IMG/VR virus record: IMGVR_UViG_3300031227_004810
Coordinates: 1 to 22,858 of that record
Strand: one strand, 5' to 3'
Length of the DNA stretch: 22,858 bases
Origin: a virus
Both the position numbers and the translations under genes were made by a program. Below are positions 13,461 to 21,737 of this stretch, one piece after another (the stretch's first letter is position 1; the number at the start of each line of letters is the position of its first letter). The notes under the pieces were generated by a model, which was given only the letters and a program-made list of their open reading frames with translations, ran no database searches and had not been told where the DNA came from.

Positions 13461-14588
13461 TCATTCTAGTTTAACTTTTCTAGTAATTTCAAGTACCTGT
13501 TGTTTTATACTCTCAACTTCATCAGGCTTGTCTCTAAAGTAACAGACCATCTCTTCTACACCTTGACATTTAAAATCTTTATAGGTGTACCATGAACCAC
13601 TCTTTACTACAATTCCCCAGAACACAGCTTCTTGTACTACTGACTTTTCATTATCAAAGAACAACTTCTTAACACCTGCTTCATTTCTCTCTGAAAAATA
13701 GAAGTCAAACTCACCTGTCTTGTAAGGTGTATCTACTTTATTCTTAAAGATTTTAAATTTATTGATTTGACCTACTTGAACTTTCTTATCTTTAGTTCCT
13801 ATGGCAATCCAATCACCTCTTCTGTAACGGACTTGAATGGACGCATAGAAACCAGTAGCACGCCCCCCTGGGCAATATTCTATATCTCCAAACGACCCTA
13901 TTTTCTCTCGAAGTTGGTTTGTAGCAACTAAAGTGAATGGCATCTTACCTTCTCTGGAAAGTAAATTATTGTTGGCTTGAAACTTTCGGAAGAATTCACC
14001 TAGTAGTTTTGGACGAGAACCCATCTGCACAGTTTGATCCATTTCACTAAAAAATTCTATCATGGGTGGTGTTGCTTCAATTGAGTCCCACAATGCAAAA
14101 TTAATTACACCTGACTTCTGAAAATCTAATATCATTTGAGTGGTTTCTTCTAACCCACAAGGTCTTGAATAAAGAAGAACTGAAGTATCTACACCTAAGT
14201 GTTCAAGATAGTCTTTGTCGGAAGTTCCTTCTACATCTAAAAAGGAACATTTTAATCCCATCTTTTGTGCTTGGACTAACATATGAACAGCACTTGTTGT
14301 TTTAGTGGAAGAAAGGGCTCCCGAAACTTCTGAGACTCTCCCAATTGGAATACCTCCACCTAACGCAATATCTAATGCAAATATCCCCGTGGAGATTCTA
14401 GTCTTTACTTCTGTTCTATCTAATAATTCAGGTCCAAAAACTAATGCATTATTACCATGCTTTTTATTAAGTAGTGTAACTAGGTCTACCAATTCTTTTG
14501 ACGGACTATTCTTTTTAACTACCTTTTTAACTGTCTTTTTATTTCCTTCTGGGGAAGACTTTTTTCTCTTGAAAGCTATAACACTCAC
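13461..14588 (-). CDS. recA: RecA-like recombinase with unusual Walker A motif
   Basis: Strand-exchange ATPase of 375 residues. After a Lys-rich N-terminus come STGIFALDIALGGGIPIGRV (66-85), the Walker A region GALSSTKT (90-97), FLDVEGTSD with E120 as catalytic base, ALWDSIEA (165-172) as Walker B, ATNQLREKIG (222-231) near loop L2, and PGGRATGFYASIQVRYRR (240-257). In Walker A the glycine before K96 is Thr, where nearly all RecA proteins have GK. Its own promoter is at 14619-14647. The start is uncertain: the GTG at 14588 is directly joined to the only ribosome site (GAGAGG), while an in-frame ATA at 14577-14579 is nine bases from it. No ATG is near. It heads an operon of nucleases and dNMP kinase. 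Confidence 0.92.
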   Translation of the reverse strand: MSVIAFKRKKSSPEGNKKTVKKVVKKNSPSKELVDLVTLLNKKHGNNALVFGPELLDRTEVKTRISTGIFALDIALGGGIPIGRVSEVSGALSSTKTTSAVHMLVQAQKMGLKCSFLDVEGTSDKDYLEHLGVDTSVLLYSRPCGLEETTQMILDFQKSGVINFALWDSIEATPPMIEFFSEMDQTVQMGSRPKLLGEFFRKFQANNNLLSREGKMPFTLVATNQLREKIGSFGDIEYCPGGRATGFYASIQVRYRRGDWIAIGTKDKKVQVGQINKFKIFKNKVDTPYKTGEFDFYFSERNEAGVKKLFFDNEKSVVQEAVFWGIVVKSGSWYTYKDFKCQGVEEMVCYFRDKPDEVESIKQQVLEITRKVKLE

Positions 14589-14618
14589 CCTCTCAAATTC
14601 AATATTTGGTACTCTTTA

Positions 14619-14647
14619 ATTATATCATTTTTGCACAAAATTATCTA
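14619..14647 (-). promoter_or_regulatory. Promoter of the recA operon
   Basis: A perfect TATAAT (14619-14624) with TGA directly before it (extended -10) follows TAGATA (14642-14647, four of six -35 matches) at 17 bases. It overlaps the end of the gene at 14641-14799. Transcription should start near 14612, giving a leader of about 24 bases before the GTG. Confidence 0.7.
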
Positions 14648-14799
14648 TCTTTTGGTATGTATTTCATTATACTCATATCCATATCCCAATCATCTGCATC
14701 TTCGTCACAAAATTTATCGTAAAGAAATATAGCTATCTCTCTCACTTCCTCTAAAGAAATGAAAGAACCTCCTACGTTATTTTCATCACTTACTTTCAT
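14641..14799 (-). CDS. Hypothetical acidic protein (52 aa)
   Basis: A small acidic protein, unrecognised, ending with DEDADDWDMDMSIMKYIPKD. The ATG at 14799 lies 14 bases inside the end of the upstream gene. It has no clear ribosome site, so it would depend on translational coupling. The frame is open to a TTG at 14841, also without a ribosome site. The whole product could be helical with an acidic tail; a DNA mimic or partner of a basic protein is only a guess. Confidence 0.5.
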   Translation of the reverse strand: MKVSDENNVGGSFISLEEVREIAIFLYDKFCDEDADDWDMDMSIMKYIPKDR

Positions 14800-15040
14800 T
14801 TTTTGAGTACCACGTTCTTCTCCAGTTAACTGCTTTATCAAATGATTTTAAACAGTCTGATAAGTATTTGGCTAAAATGAAGTCTGGTGTATCACTCCCA
14901 TTTTCCATACAGTTAGTGTTTAGTATCTCTTCTAGTTCTACTCTGAATTCTTTTCTATCTTGTTTACTAACCCCTCTTTTTACTGCATCTGGAATAATTG
15001 TTGCTGTATTGAAGTCTTGTTTTACTATTGGCATTTCCAT
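14786..15040 (-). CDS. Conserved-type hypothetical phage protein (84 aa)
   Basis: An 84-residue protein with the pattern TATIIPDAVKRGVSKQDRKE, then DTPDFILAKYLSDCLKSFDK and WRRTWYS near the end. This pattern resembles small conserved proteins of unknown function found near replication genes in many phages. AGAGGAGA lies about ten bases before the ATG. It follows the GIY-YIG endonuclease by 18 bases and overlaps the next small gene by 14 bases. No function is assigned. Confidence 0.7.
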   Translation of the reverse strand: MEMPIVKQDFNTATIIPDAVKRGVSKQDRKEFRVELEEILNTNCMENGSDTPDFILAKYLSDCLKSFDKAVNWRRTWYSKNESK

Positions 15041-15058
15041 AACTATAATTTCTCCTCT

Positions 15059-15727
15059 CTAAACTCTAGTCCAAGCATAACTACAATATCTTGCTCTTTC
15101 TCCATCCTTTCTGAATTTGTCAGTGAATCTAACTAGGTTACCTGAATTAGTTGAAGGCTTATCTAAAAACTTACACACCTCCGAAGCACTATCAAATTCT
15201 TTCAGTATATTCCCTTCACTGTCTAACATAGCAAGTCTTATCTTTCGGGAATTATTATACTTCTTAAACCCTGCCACACATACATCTAAATTAGCTAAGG
15301 TATTCTTTCTGCATAACTCTTTTGTAGCTTCTGTATGTAATCTTCCAGTAGATAACTCTCTTTGCAACTTTCTATGTGACTCTGACTTCATTTTTTTACG
15401 GTGGCGTGATATACATTCAGCATCACTCATAGGGTTGTCATAACCTCCGTATGTTAAATTGTAACCTCCTTTATTGTGATGAGCATCAAGTAAGTCTATG
15501 TAGTAAGTCTCTAGGTCTTTCCACTCATGTTCTTCACAAGTACGAATTAACGATATAGTAAAGTTCTCTTTCCCTAACTTCATTATCGCTTCGTGTATAT
15601 TTGTATGGAGGTGTGCTACACAATGTCCGCTAAATCTGTGTTTAAGAGAGTAGGTTGTTACACCCACATATTTACGATTGTTTATGTCATTGTTTATCAC
15701 ATAAATTTTATATCTACTTCGCTTCAT
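15059..15727 (-). CDS. GIY-YIG homing endonuclease with NUMOD-type C-terminus
   Basis: Mobile endonuclease of 222 residues. The nuclease domain shows KIYVI (7-11) and KYVG (19-22) for the GIY and YIG motifs, R31, E73 in LETYYIDLL as the metal ligand, and GYNLTYGG (88-95). The C-terminal part (about 165-222: SEGNILKEFDSASEVCKFL then CSYAWTRV) looks like a NUMOD1 DNA-binding module. AGGAG lies nine bases before the ATG. It begins 14 bases inside the end of the DNA polymerase gene, a common location for such elements, which target conserved replication genes. The polymerase next to it is uninterrupted. Confidence 0.92.
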   Translation of the reverse strand: MKRSRYKIYVINNDINNRKYVGVTTYSLKHRFSGHCVAHLHTNIHEAIMKLGKENFTISLIRTCEEHEWKDLETYYIDLLDAHHNKGGYNLTYGGYDNPMSDAECISRHRKKMKSESHRKLQRELSTGRLHTEATKELCRKNTLANLDVCVAGFKKYNNSRKIRLAMLDSEGNILKEFDSASEVCKFLDKPSTNSGNLVRFTDKFRKDGERARYCSYAWTRV

Positions 15728-17744
15728 AGTAGTTTGCTCCTGATCCTGCTGTCGAAGTTAGAGGTAGATTCAGATGAACATCGTCACCAAATGGGAATGC
15801 CATGTAATGTTGTATAATAGGAATTGCTTCCGCAACATTCTCTTTAGGGCATTTAAAACAGAGCTCATCATGTACCTGTAACAACATAAAACAACGTAAT
15901 TCAACAAGCCTTTTATCTCTAGCTATTCTTATTTGTGCATTGGATGTCAAATCAGCCGCACTTCCCTGAATAGGTGCATTAACTGAAAGTCTCTCTTCAT
16001 ATGAAGCTTGTCCAAAGTCACTACCATTTATGTGCAATAGTCTTCTTTTTCTACCTAATATGGTATTAACATAACCATATTTTTTAGCAAACTTTTTCTG
16101 ATTTTTAATGAAATTAGCTACCCAAGTAAAGGTCTCAAAGTACTTATCAATGTATATCTGAGCTACTTGTTTACCTGTCTTCACTCCATACTTAACTAAA
16201 TACTCAGGGTCATTAAGATTAACATCATTATCCATCAGTGTTTCTTGTAAAGCACTTGCTCCTCCTCCATATGCTAAAAGGAAAGCGATTACTTTTCCCA
16301 CTTGTCTTAACATAGGATATTGCTTCTTACATTCGTCTGGTTCACATGGCAAATTAAACATATTAACTGCTGTTGTTCCATGTGAATCTATCTCCCTCTC
16401 AAACATATCTAGTAGTATGGGGTCTTTACTAAAGTGAGCCATTACTTTTGTTTCAAGGTTGACATAATCTATTGCAATTATCTCATCCCCTTCACTCACA
16501 AATAAGCTTCTGATTTTATACTTATCCTCTTCTTCTGATTTCGGTAAATTCTGTAGGTTTGGTTTAGAACTAGATAGTCTTCCTGAGTCAGCACCTATTA
16601 TGTTGTAGCTGCAATGTAACTTATTGTCATCATAGAGGTTTTTAAGGATACCATCTATAAATGTTGTCTTCAAAGTCTGCAATTTCTTAAACTTCATGAG
16701 GTATCTACACATTTCTATACCTCTTTTGGTGTGCATATTATTACTTGTTTTCATAGAAAGTTCTTTAAGTACAGCACCTGCAGTTGAAGGTGCACCTTTT
16801 TTAGTTAAACTAACTACTTTAAATTCAAATGACAGTTTAAGAATATCTACATTAGGATTTTTGGATCCTCTATAATTGAATAACAATTCTTGAAGTTGTT
16901 GGTCACTACCCGGATTAAATACTATACCAGCACATCTTATTATCTCTTGAAGAAGGTCATCTAAATCGGCTTCCATTTCTTCTTTCATCACATACAATTT
17001 ATCTAGGTCAACATCTATTCCTCGCTCTACCATATCAAATAACACACTTACATATGGCATATACATCTTGAAATAAATCTCTTCCATTTCTTCTTCTTCT
17101 AACAAAAAACTGAAATAAATATAAAGTTCCCATGTGTAGTAAGCATCGTCTAAAGCATAGGGAGCAAGTGTATCTATCCTTACTAAACTACAAGGTACTT
17201 TGTTATTAGCTTTGTACCCACACATTTTCTTCTCTTCTGCGGTTACCGTTTCTACTGTTTCTTTAAAGTGTGTTTGGTCTGCACCCAATAATCTCATGCT
17301 CACATCTTTGAGTCCATTTGGTGTGTTTTCATCACATAACCAAGATGCAATCATTGTATCAAATACATCATTTGTGAGAATATCAAGTCCTATTCTCTTT
17401 AATACGTGTCTGTCAAAACCTAAGTTGTGAGCTATTACTCTCACATCCATTCTTTCAAATACAGGCTTTAACAACTTGATAACAATATCTAATGGAATAT
17501 TTCGTTCTTCATCAAATATATGTCCTATAGGAATATAGTAATTATTACCTCTACCCCAAGAGAAACTAATACCTACAATGTTGAATACTTCATTTCCCCC
17601 ATTTACTCTGTCTTTAGTTGTTGTCTCGGTGTCGTATGCATACTCTTTAACTTGCATTAGTTTAAGATACAATTGCCATAGTTCAAATTCATTTTTAATT
17701 ACCGAATTGTATTTTTTTATTCTAGCGTAATTAAATGCTCTCAA
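15714..17744 (-). CDS. polA: Family A DNA polymerase with 3'-5' exonuclease
   Basis: Phage replicative polymerase of 676 residues. The proofreading domain has AYDTETTT (exo I), HNLGFDRHVLK (exo II) and PYALDDAYYTWEL (exo III). The polymerase domain has DYVNLETKVMAHF (motif A, catalytic Asp), RQVGKVIAFLLAYGGG (motif B with R, K, F and Y in the expected places) and VHDEL (motif C). There is no 5'-3' exonuclease domain. The frame is open to a TTG at 17819, but that stretch runs through a hairpin; GGAGG six bases before the TTG at 17744 fixes the start (MRAFNYARIKKYN when the TTG is read as Met). Phe in motif B suggests discrimination against dideoxynucleotides. Confidence 0.95.
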   Translation of the reverse strand: MRAFNYARIKKYNSVIKNEFELWQLYLKLMQVKEYAYDTETTTKDRVNGGNEVFNIVGISFSWGRGNNYYIPIGHIFDEERNIPLDIVIKLLKPVFERMDVRVIAHNLGFDRHVLKRIGLDILTNDVFDTMIASWLCDENTPNGLKDVSMRLLGADQTHFKETVETVTAEEKKMCGYKANNKVPCSLVRIDTLAPYALDDAYYTWELYIYFSFLLEEEEMEEIYFKMYMPYVSVLFDMVERGIDVDLDKLYVMKEEMEADLDDLLQEIIRCAGIVFNPGSDQQLQELLFNYRGSKNPNVDILKLSFEFKVVSLTKKGAPSTAGAVLKELSMKTSNNMHTKRGIEMCRYLMKFKKLQTLKTTFIDGILKNLYDDNKLHCSYNIIGADSGRLSSSKPNLQNLPKSEEEDKYKIRSLFVSEGDEIIAIDYVNLETKVMAHFSKDPILLDMFEREIDSHGTTAVNMFNLPCEPDECKKQYPMLRQVGKVIAFLLAYGGGASALQETLMDNDVNLNDPEYLVKYGVKTGKQVAQIYIDKYFETFTWVANFIKNQKKFAKKYGYVNTILGRKRRLLHINGSDFGQASYEERLSVNAPIQGSAADLTSNAQIRIARDKRLVELRCFMLLQVHDELCFKCPKENVAEAIPIIQHYMAFPFGDDVHLNLPLTSTAGSGANYYEAK

Positions 17745-17762
17745 TTTATACCTCCACACTCT

Positions 17763-17808
17763 GAAAATAAATAGCTCGTAACTACTTTTTATTGTAATAG
17801 TTACGAGC
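17763..17808 (-). terminator. Hairpin between the HU and polymerase genes, probable leaky terminator
   Basis: A perfect 11-pair stem (17798-17808 with 17774-17784) encloses a 13-base loop and is followed on the minus strand by TATTTATTTTC. It lies between the HU stop and the polymerase start. The broken T-tract and the lack of a promoter after it suggest partial termination that lowers polymerase expression. Confidence 0.65.
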
Positions 17809-17815
17809 AAATTAA

Positions 17816-18103
17816 TCAATTATTTAGCACATCGTTAAACTCTTTTCCCAAAATTGCTTTTATACCTATTTTAGCAGGTACATAATACATTTCACCTGTT
17901 CTTGGATTTCTTCCTTGTCTTGAAGCTCTGTGTATTTTTCTAAGAGTTACGAAATTTACTATCTGTAGCCCTTCTACTTTCGGTTTTAACATTTCATTAG
18001 CTAAAACGTCAAACATATCCTTTACTCTTTCATATGCTTCAAGCTTAGTTAAAGAGTATTCCCTAGCATAGGCTTCTGCTAAGGATTTAATTCCAACATA
18101 CAT
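17816..18103 (-). CDS. HU/IHF-family DNA-binding protein
   Basis: A 95-residue histone-like protein that bends DNA as a dimer. FVTLRKIHRASRQGRNPRTG (51-70) with the following GEMYYVPAK is the beta-arm with the family signature GRNPRTGE, and PAKIGIKAILGKEF matches the end of HU. The ribosome site is weak: AAGGAA is about 14 bases from the ATG, and the gene follows the ssDNA-binding protein by 11 bases, so coupling is likely. A strong hairpin follows its stop. Some phages with modified DNA encode their own HU (for example TF1 of SPO1), though that is context only. Confidence 0.93.
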   Translation of the reverse strand: MYVGIKSLAEAYAREYSLTKLEAYERVKDMFDVLANEMLKPKVEGLQIVNFVTLRKIHRASRQGRNPRTGEMYYVPAKIGIKAILGKEFNDVLNN

Positions 18104-18114
18104 TGAAACTCAAC

Positions 18115-18903
18115 TCATTCCTTTTTAAATTTACCAAATTTACTTCTTGCAGGTTTTTCTTGTTCAGGTTTTTTGAATGTTCCAAATGTGGACTTTTTAA
18201 CTTCTTGCTTGGGTTTGTCATCTTGTATTCTAACAATTGAGTCTCTATTATCGGGTACATCGTCCTCTTCTTTTACACTATCTTTACTTGGAAGAGCTAA
18301 ACTTAATTCCTTCTCTACTATTTTGTATAGTGAGTCGGTAGTTCCGTCATACATACCTCTTCTGTTCTCAGGAAGTAAATTTTCAATCTCTTTTTTAGAT
18401 AATTTAGCGCACTTATCCCCACGCTCAACAGTATAGGATGTTTGTTTTTCTAATCCTAATCTTATCATTGTGACAATTCTATTATCTAAACCATACTTTG
18501 TTGAAATTCTATCTAGCTGACCTGTTACTTTTACTCCATACACAAACAATTTCAATTGGTCTTTTCTTGTTTCTGTTTTACCATTCTTATCTTTCACTTC
18601 AAATTCTCTCTTATCAACAACAAGATAAGCACCTTTAAATGTTGGTCTATCTCCTCCTGCACACAATTCACAGTCTGCATCACAAGAACAAGTCACACCT
18701 TCAAAGAAAGACTTCCCGTTTCTAAACGTTTGTACAGAATGCTCATAAAAATTAGTCGGTAATTCCATTAGAAACTGTAGTTCACCTTCACCTCTATCTT
18801 CTTTGATAAAGTATCTCCAAATTCGTTGTCTTTTTTCTTTGTCTTCTGCCATTTGGACAGCTACTTCTTTTCCTTTTTCGTAACCTCTTGAAAATAATGA
18901 CAT
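18115..18903 (-). CDS. gp32-like single-stranded DNA-binding protein
   Basis: A 262-residue protein with the layout of phage ssDNA-binding proteins related to T4 gp32. The core spans about 25-160: WRYFIKEDRGEGELQFL, PTNFYEHS, a zinc site C72-x-C74-x3-C78-x2-C81, then RPTFKGAYLVVDKREFE and DQLKLFVYG. An acidic stretch (about 209-229) is followed by two copies of a basic end motif, TFGTFKKP (239-246) and KFGKFKKE (255-262). AAAGGGG lies eight bases before the ATG. Its own promoter lies at 18931-18959, as expected for an abundant protein. Family assignment is by overall pattern, so moderately sure. Confidence 0.75.
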   Translation of the reverse strand: MSLFSRGYEKGKEVAVQMAEDKEKRQRIWRYFIKEDRGEGELQFLMELPTNFYEHSVQTFRNGKSFFEGVTCSCDADCELCAGGDRPTFKGAYLVVDKREFEVKDKNGKTETRKDQLKLFVYGVKVTGQLDRISTKYGLDNRIVTMIRLGLEKQTSYTVERGDKCAKLSKKEIENLLPENRRGMYDGTTDSLYKIVEKELSLALPSKDSVKEEDDVPDNRDSIVRIQDDKPKQEVKKSTFGTFKKPEQEKPARSKFGKFKKE

Positions 18904-18930
18904 TATTTAATCCCCTTTCGCTTCTATACA

Positions 18931-18959
18931 ATTTTATCACTCTTGCAGATATTGTTCAA
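18931..18959 (-). promoter_or_regulatory. Promoter of the SSB-HU unit
   Basis: TTGAAC (18954-18959) and TAAAAT (18931-18936) lie 17 bases apart, with TGA before the -10 (extended). It falls in the 66-base gap between the primase and the ssDNA-binding protein genes. Confidence 0.7.
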
Positions 18960-18969
18960 CCCTTGATTT

Positions 18970-19923
18970 TTAAGACTTCATTGATAAAATCCTCTTGTTT
19001 TTTATCATGTTTTCAATCTGTTTTGGTGTACAATTACAAGCATCTTTTATATCAGGGTCTGGGTATTCCATACCATACATTATTTTGTACTTAAACTCTT
19101 CTCTTATACGTTTGGCTGCTTCTTTTCCTCTTTCATCATTATCGAGCATACTGATAATGGAAGTTGCGTACATTAATAACCATTCTTTTTGAAACTTTGA
19201 TAAGTTATCACCTAGAATGGCTAAACAGTTCGTGTAACCTAATTGATGCATATACATTGCATCTAGTATTCCCTCTACTAAAATAACTTGCTTATTGTGA
19301 GATACATATTTATTCAAGGGAAATAAAGTGTCTGATTTCTTAAAGTTGTAAACTAAATATCTTGCATTGTGGGGAACTCTATCTATCTTTCTGCCAATAA
19401 CTCCAATAAATTCACCATACTCATTTCTTAACGGAATGGTAATGGTTCTTTGAACTAAGTCTCTGCCTACTTCAAAATCTTTCATGGATTGTATGGTAAA
19501 TCCTCTATGAAAGAAATACTCATAGGTTTCTTTACCACTATCAAAGGCATAGAGTATTAAGTCATTCTGTCTTACAGCTAATTGCTTTTCACTTTGTCCA
19601 TACATCGGAATTTGACGTTTATTGTCTAGCTCTAAAGTGTTTAGGTTCACTCCATATCTTTTTAAAATAAATTCATCAGCGTGTTTTATGCTTTTTATTT
19701 CGTCAGGTAAGGATTTGAATAACAACCAATTTGCTCCACCAGAAAATCCACATGAGAAACAATTGCATAATCCTTTTTCAATACTAAAACCCATACTTGG
19801 ATTTTTCTCACCATGTACAGGGCAGCAGAATTGAATGTCATCTTTGTACTCAAAATTTCTAATCTTCTCTACTCCTATGTAGTTCAATAAGTCTAAAACA
19901 TCATCTCTCTTTAATAAGCCCAC
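18970..19923 (-). CDS. dnaG: DnaG-type primase (CHC2 zinc finger and TOPRIM)
   Basis: Makes RNA primers at the replication fork. The N-terminal CHC2 finger uses C34, H37, C55 and C58 (CCPVHGEKNPSMGF and CNCFSCGFSGG). The TOPRIM domain has VILVEGILDAMYMHQLGY with E217 and MLDNDERGKEAAKR with D261 and D263. At 317 residues it is shorter than bacterial DnaG and lacks a clear helicase-binding domain, which is common in phage primases. The GTG start at 19923 has AAAGGGAG seven bases upstream. It follows the helicase gene by 34 bases. Confidence 0.93.
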   Translation of the reverse strand: MGLLKRDDVLDLLNYIGVEKIRNFEYKDDIQFCCPVHGEKNPSMGFSIEKGLCNCFSCGFSGGANWLLFKSLPDEIKSIKHADEFILKRYGVNLNTLELDNKRQIPMYGQSEKQLAVRQNDLILYAFDSGKETYEYFFHRGFTIQSMKDFEVGRDLVQRTITIPLRNEYGEFIGVIGRKIDRVPHNARYLVYNFKKSDTLFPLNKYVSHNKQVILVEGILDAMYMHQLGYTNCLAILGDNLSKFQKEWLLMYATSIISMLDNDERGKEAAKRIREEFKYKIMYGMEYPDPDIKDACNCTPKQIENMIKNKRILSMKS

Positions 19924-19957
19924 AAGCTCACTCCCTTTAAGTTATTTTCCTATACAG

Positions 19958-21283
19958 CTATGTTTGTAATTTAACTACACCTTCTTGTTTCACATTCTCT
20001 CGGTCTTCTTCATCACCTCCCTTATCATCTTGATGTATTGCAGAAAATTCCATAGTATCAAAGTCCCAATTCATTGTGATATTGTTAATACCCCCTTCTC
20101 TATTCTTCAATATCTTAATTAACATTTGTTTATCCCCTCTCATTTCGGCACTTTGAAACATACTCATTACAACATCGCTGTCCTCTACTATTGCTCGCGC
20201 ATATTTAGCGTTCTCTAATTCAGGACCAGTTTTAACGTTTGAGTCACTATTTGCTTGGACTGATATTATAATAGGTATGTGTTTTGACCCGGCTACATTG
20301 TGTAAATCTCTTGTAATGTGGGCTACACGCAACCAATCATCTTTGGCACCTCTATCGTCAGGCATAAGATAGGCACTATCTATAACCACAAAATCAGGTT
20401 GTAGAAGTTCTATATCTGAGACAATACCAGATACTCCTGCAGCTACATCTAAATACATTGGTTCTAGTTTTGGGAGTATATTGTCCAGAAAGTCAAAGTA
20501 GTTCTCTTGCTCTTTAGCTGTTAATGATCCCGACTTAAATCTGGAATAACTAATATCTCCCACGGTTTGTTTATAGAGTAACACTTCATTTCTATCTCTT
20601 ATCATTGCAGGCGACATTTCTGTTGTATAAAAAATACCTCTGTAATTATTTAGCATTGCATTAGTGGCAATCATTGTTAAGAGAAATGTTTTACCCACAC
20701 CTGTTTTTGACATGATAGTAATAAGCTGCTCATTTTGCATACCTTTCAAATAGAAATCTAACATATCTATTCCCATTGGTATTCCCAACATACCTTTTGT
20801 CTCTTTGTTTTTTAAGTACCTGGCTTTTCTATCTTCTGAATTTTCAGTAATATTTGTCATGGAAGACTCAATAATATTATCTTCCACTTCTAAAACTAAA
20901 CTCTTTATTTTGTCGTAGGCTTCTTCTGTATTCATGTCTTCCATATTGTCTAATGCTTTTGCCATTGTTTGAGCAATGGTATTATGCTTCATCTTTTTTC
21001 TGACTTCTTCACACCAGAATAACATCGGTTCATCTGTACCTATTATTTTGAGACCATCTTTCTCGTAAGTGTCAAACCTAAACAAGGGAAATCGAGATTT
21101 TATCACTCGTAAAGTAGGAAATTCACCGAAATTTAACTTATAATCTTGAATATATTGAAACATCGTCTTACTCTCACCTATAAAAAACATAGGTTTTATT
21201 TGCTTGTTTTTTATTGTTTCTAAATCCTGTGTCTCTACTAATTTTGACAAAAACGATTTTTCAATGTCATATTCTATTCTCAT
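19958..21283 (-). CDS. dnaB: DnaB-like replicative helicase
   Basis: Hexameric helicase of 441 residues. The N-terminal half is helical; the RecA-like motor domain begins near 165 with GIPMGIDMLDFYLKGM. Walker A is SKTGVGKT (192-199), FYTTEMSP (218-225) holds the catalytic Glu, FVVIDSAYLM (298-307) is Walker B, and IIISVQANS (338-346) carries the sensor Gln. KILKNREGG near 390 contains the arginine-finger-like segment. The ATG at 21283 overlaps the stop of the upstream gene by four bases. The acidic C-terminal tail (GGDEEDRENV) may contact partners. A DnaC-like loader is encoded two genes upstream. Confidence 0.92.
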   Translation of the reverse strand: MRIEYDIEKSFLSKLVETQDLETIKNKQIKPMFFIGESKTMFQYIQDYKLNFGEFPTLRVIKSRFPLFRFDTYEKDGLKIIGTDEPMLFWCEEVRKKMKHNTIAQTMAKALDNMEDMNTEEAYDKIKSLVLEVEDNIIESSMTNITENSEDRKARYLKNKETKGMLGIPMGIDMLDFYLKGMQNEQLITIMSKTGVGKTFLLTMIATNAMLNNYRGIFYTTEMSPAMIRDRNEVLLYKQTVGDISYSRFKSGSLTAKEQENYFDFLDNILPKLEPMYLDVAAGVSGIVSDIELLQPDFVVIDSAYLMPDDRGAKDDWLRVAHITRDLHNVAGSKHIPIIISVQANSDSNVKTGPELENAKYARAIVEDSDVVMSMFQSAEMRGDKQMLIKILKNREGGINNITMNWDFDTMEFSAIHQDDKGGDEEDRENVKQEGVVKLQT

Positions 21284-21735
21284 TTAGTTCTCCCTATTAA
21301 CAAATTAATTTCATCTAAAGTTCTGCAGCCTTTATGCATGACTTTTATTACTTCTGTCAAATTATCAACATAATGATAAATTTCTCCTGTATTTAGCATC
21401 ATGTTAATATCGGCATAATAATTATCTGCCTTAACAAATGTTAATTCACTGAAAAATACTTCACGTCCCAACATTTTTAACATACGTGTATATACTTTAG
21501 TCTTTATTGTATTGAGTTCACCTTTGTAGATTAAATGAACCGTCATATCAGTTCGTTTAAAAATATGCTTTATTGAGTCTGCTATTTTTCTATCCAACTC
21601 AGTTCCTGCATTGAAATTAAACAACTTGGTAATTAATTTACCTACTAAACTATTATCTGTTTCTTTTAACAGAAAATTATCGACTCTAAAGTATATTGCC
21701 GGTGCTGACATATTAGAAATATCATTATGTAACAT
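21280..21735 (-). CDS. Hypothetical protein between loader and helicase genes (151 aa)
   Basis: I do not recognise this 151-residue protein. It has alternating helices and short strands (APAIYFRVDNFLLKETDN; DMTVHLIYKGELNTIKTK; EIYHYVDNLTEVIKVMHKG) and no visible nucleotide-binding or metal motif. GGGGGA lies six bases before the ATG. It starts two bases after the loader gene's stop and overlaps the helicase start by four bases, so it is tightly coupled to both and may act in helicase loading. This is inference from position. Confidence 0.7.
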   Translation of the reverse strand: MLHNDISNMSAPAIYFRVDNFLLKETDNSLVGKLITKLFNFNAGTELDRKIADSIKHIFKRTDMTVHLIYKGELNTIKTKVYTRMLKMLGREVFFSELTFVKADNYYADINMMLNTGEIYHYVDNLTEVIKVMHKGCRTLDEINLLIGRTK

Positions 21736-21737
21736 CG

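Noticed and set aside
17745-17819. Upstream extension of the DNA polymerase
   Set aside because: It would translate through a perfect hairpin from a TTG without a ribosome site; the TTG at 17744 has GGAGG at the right distance.
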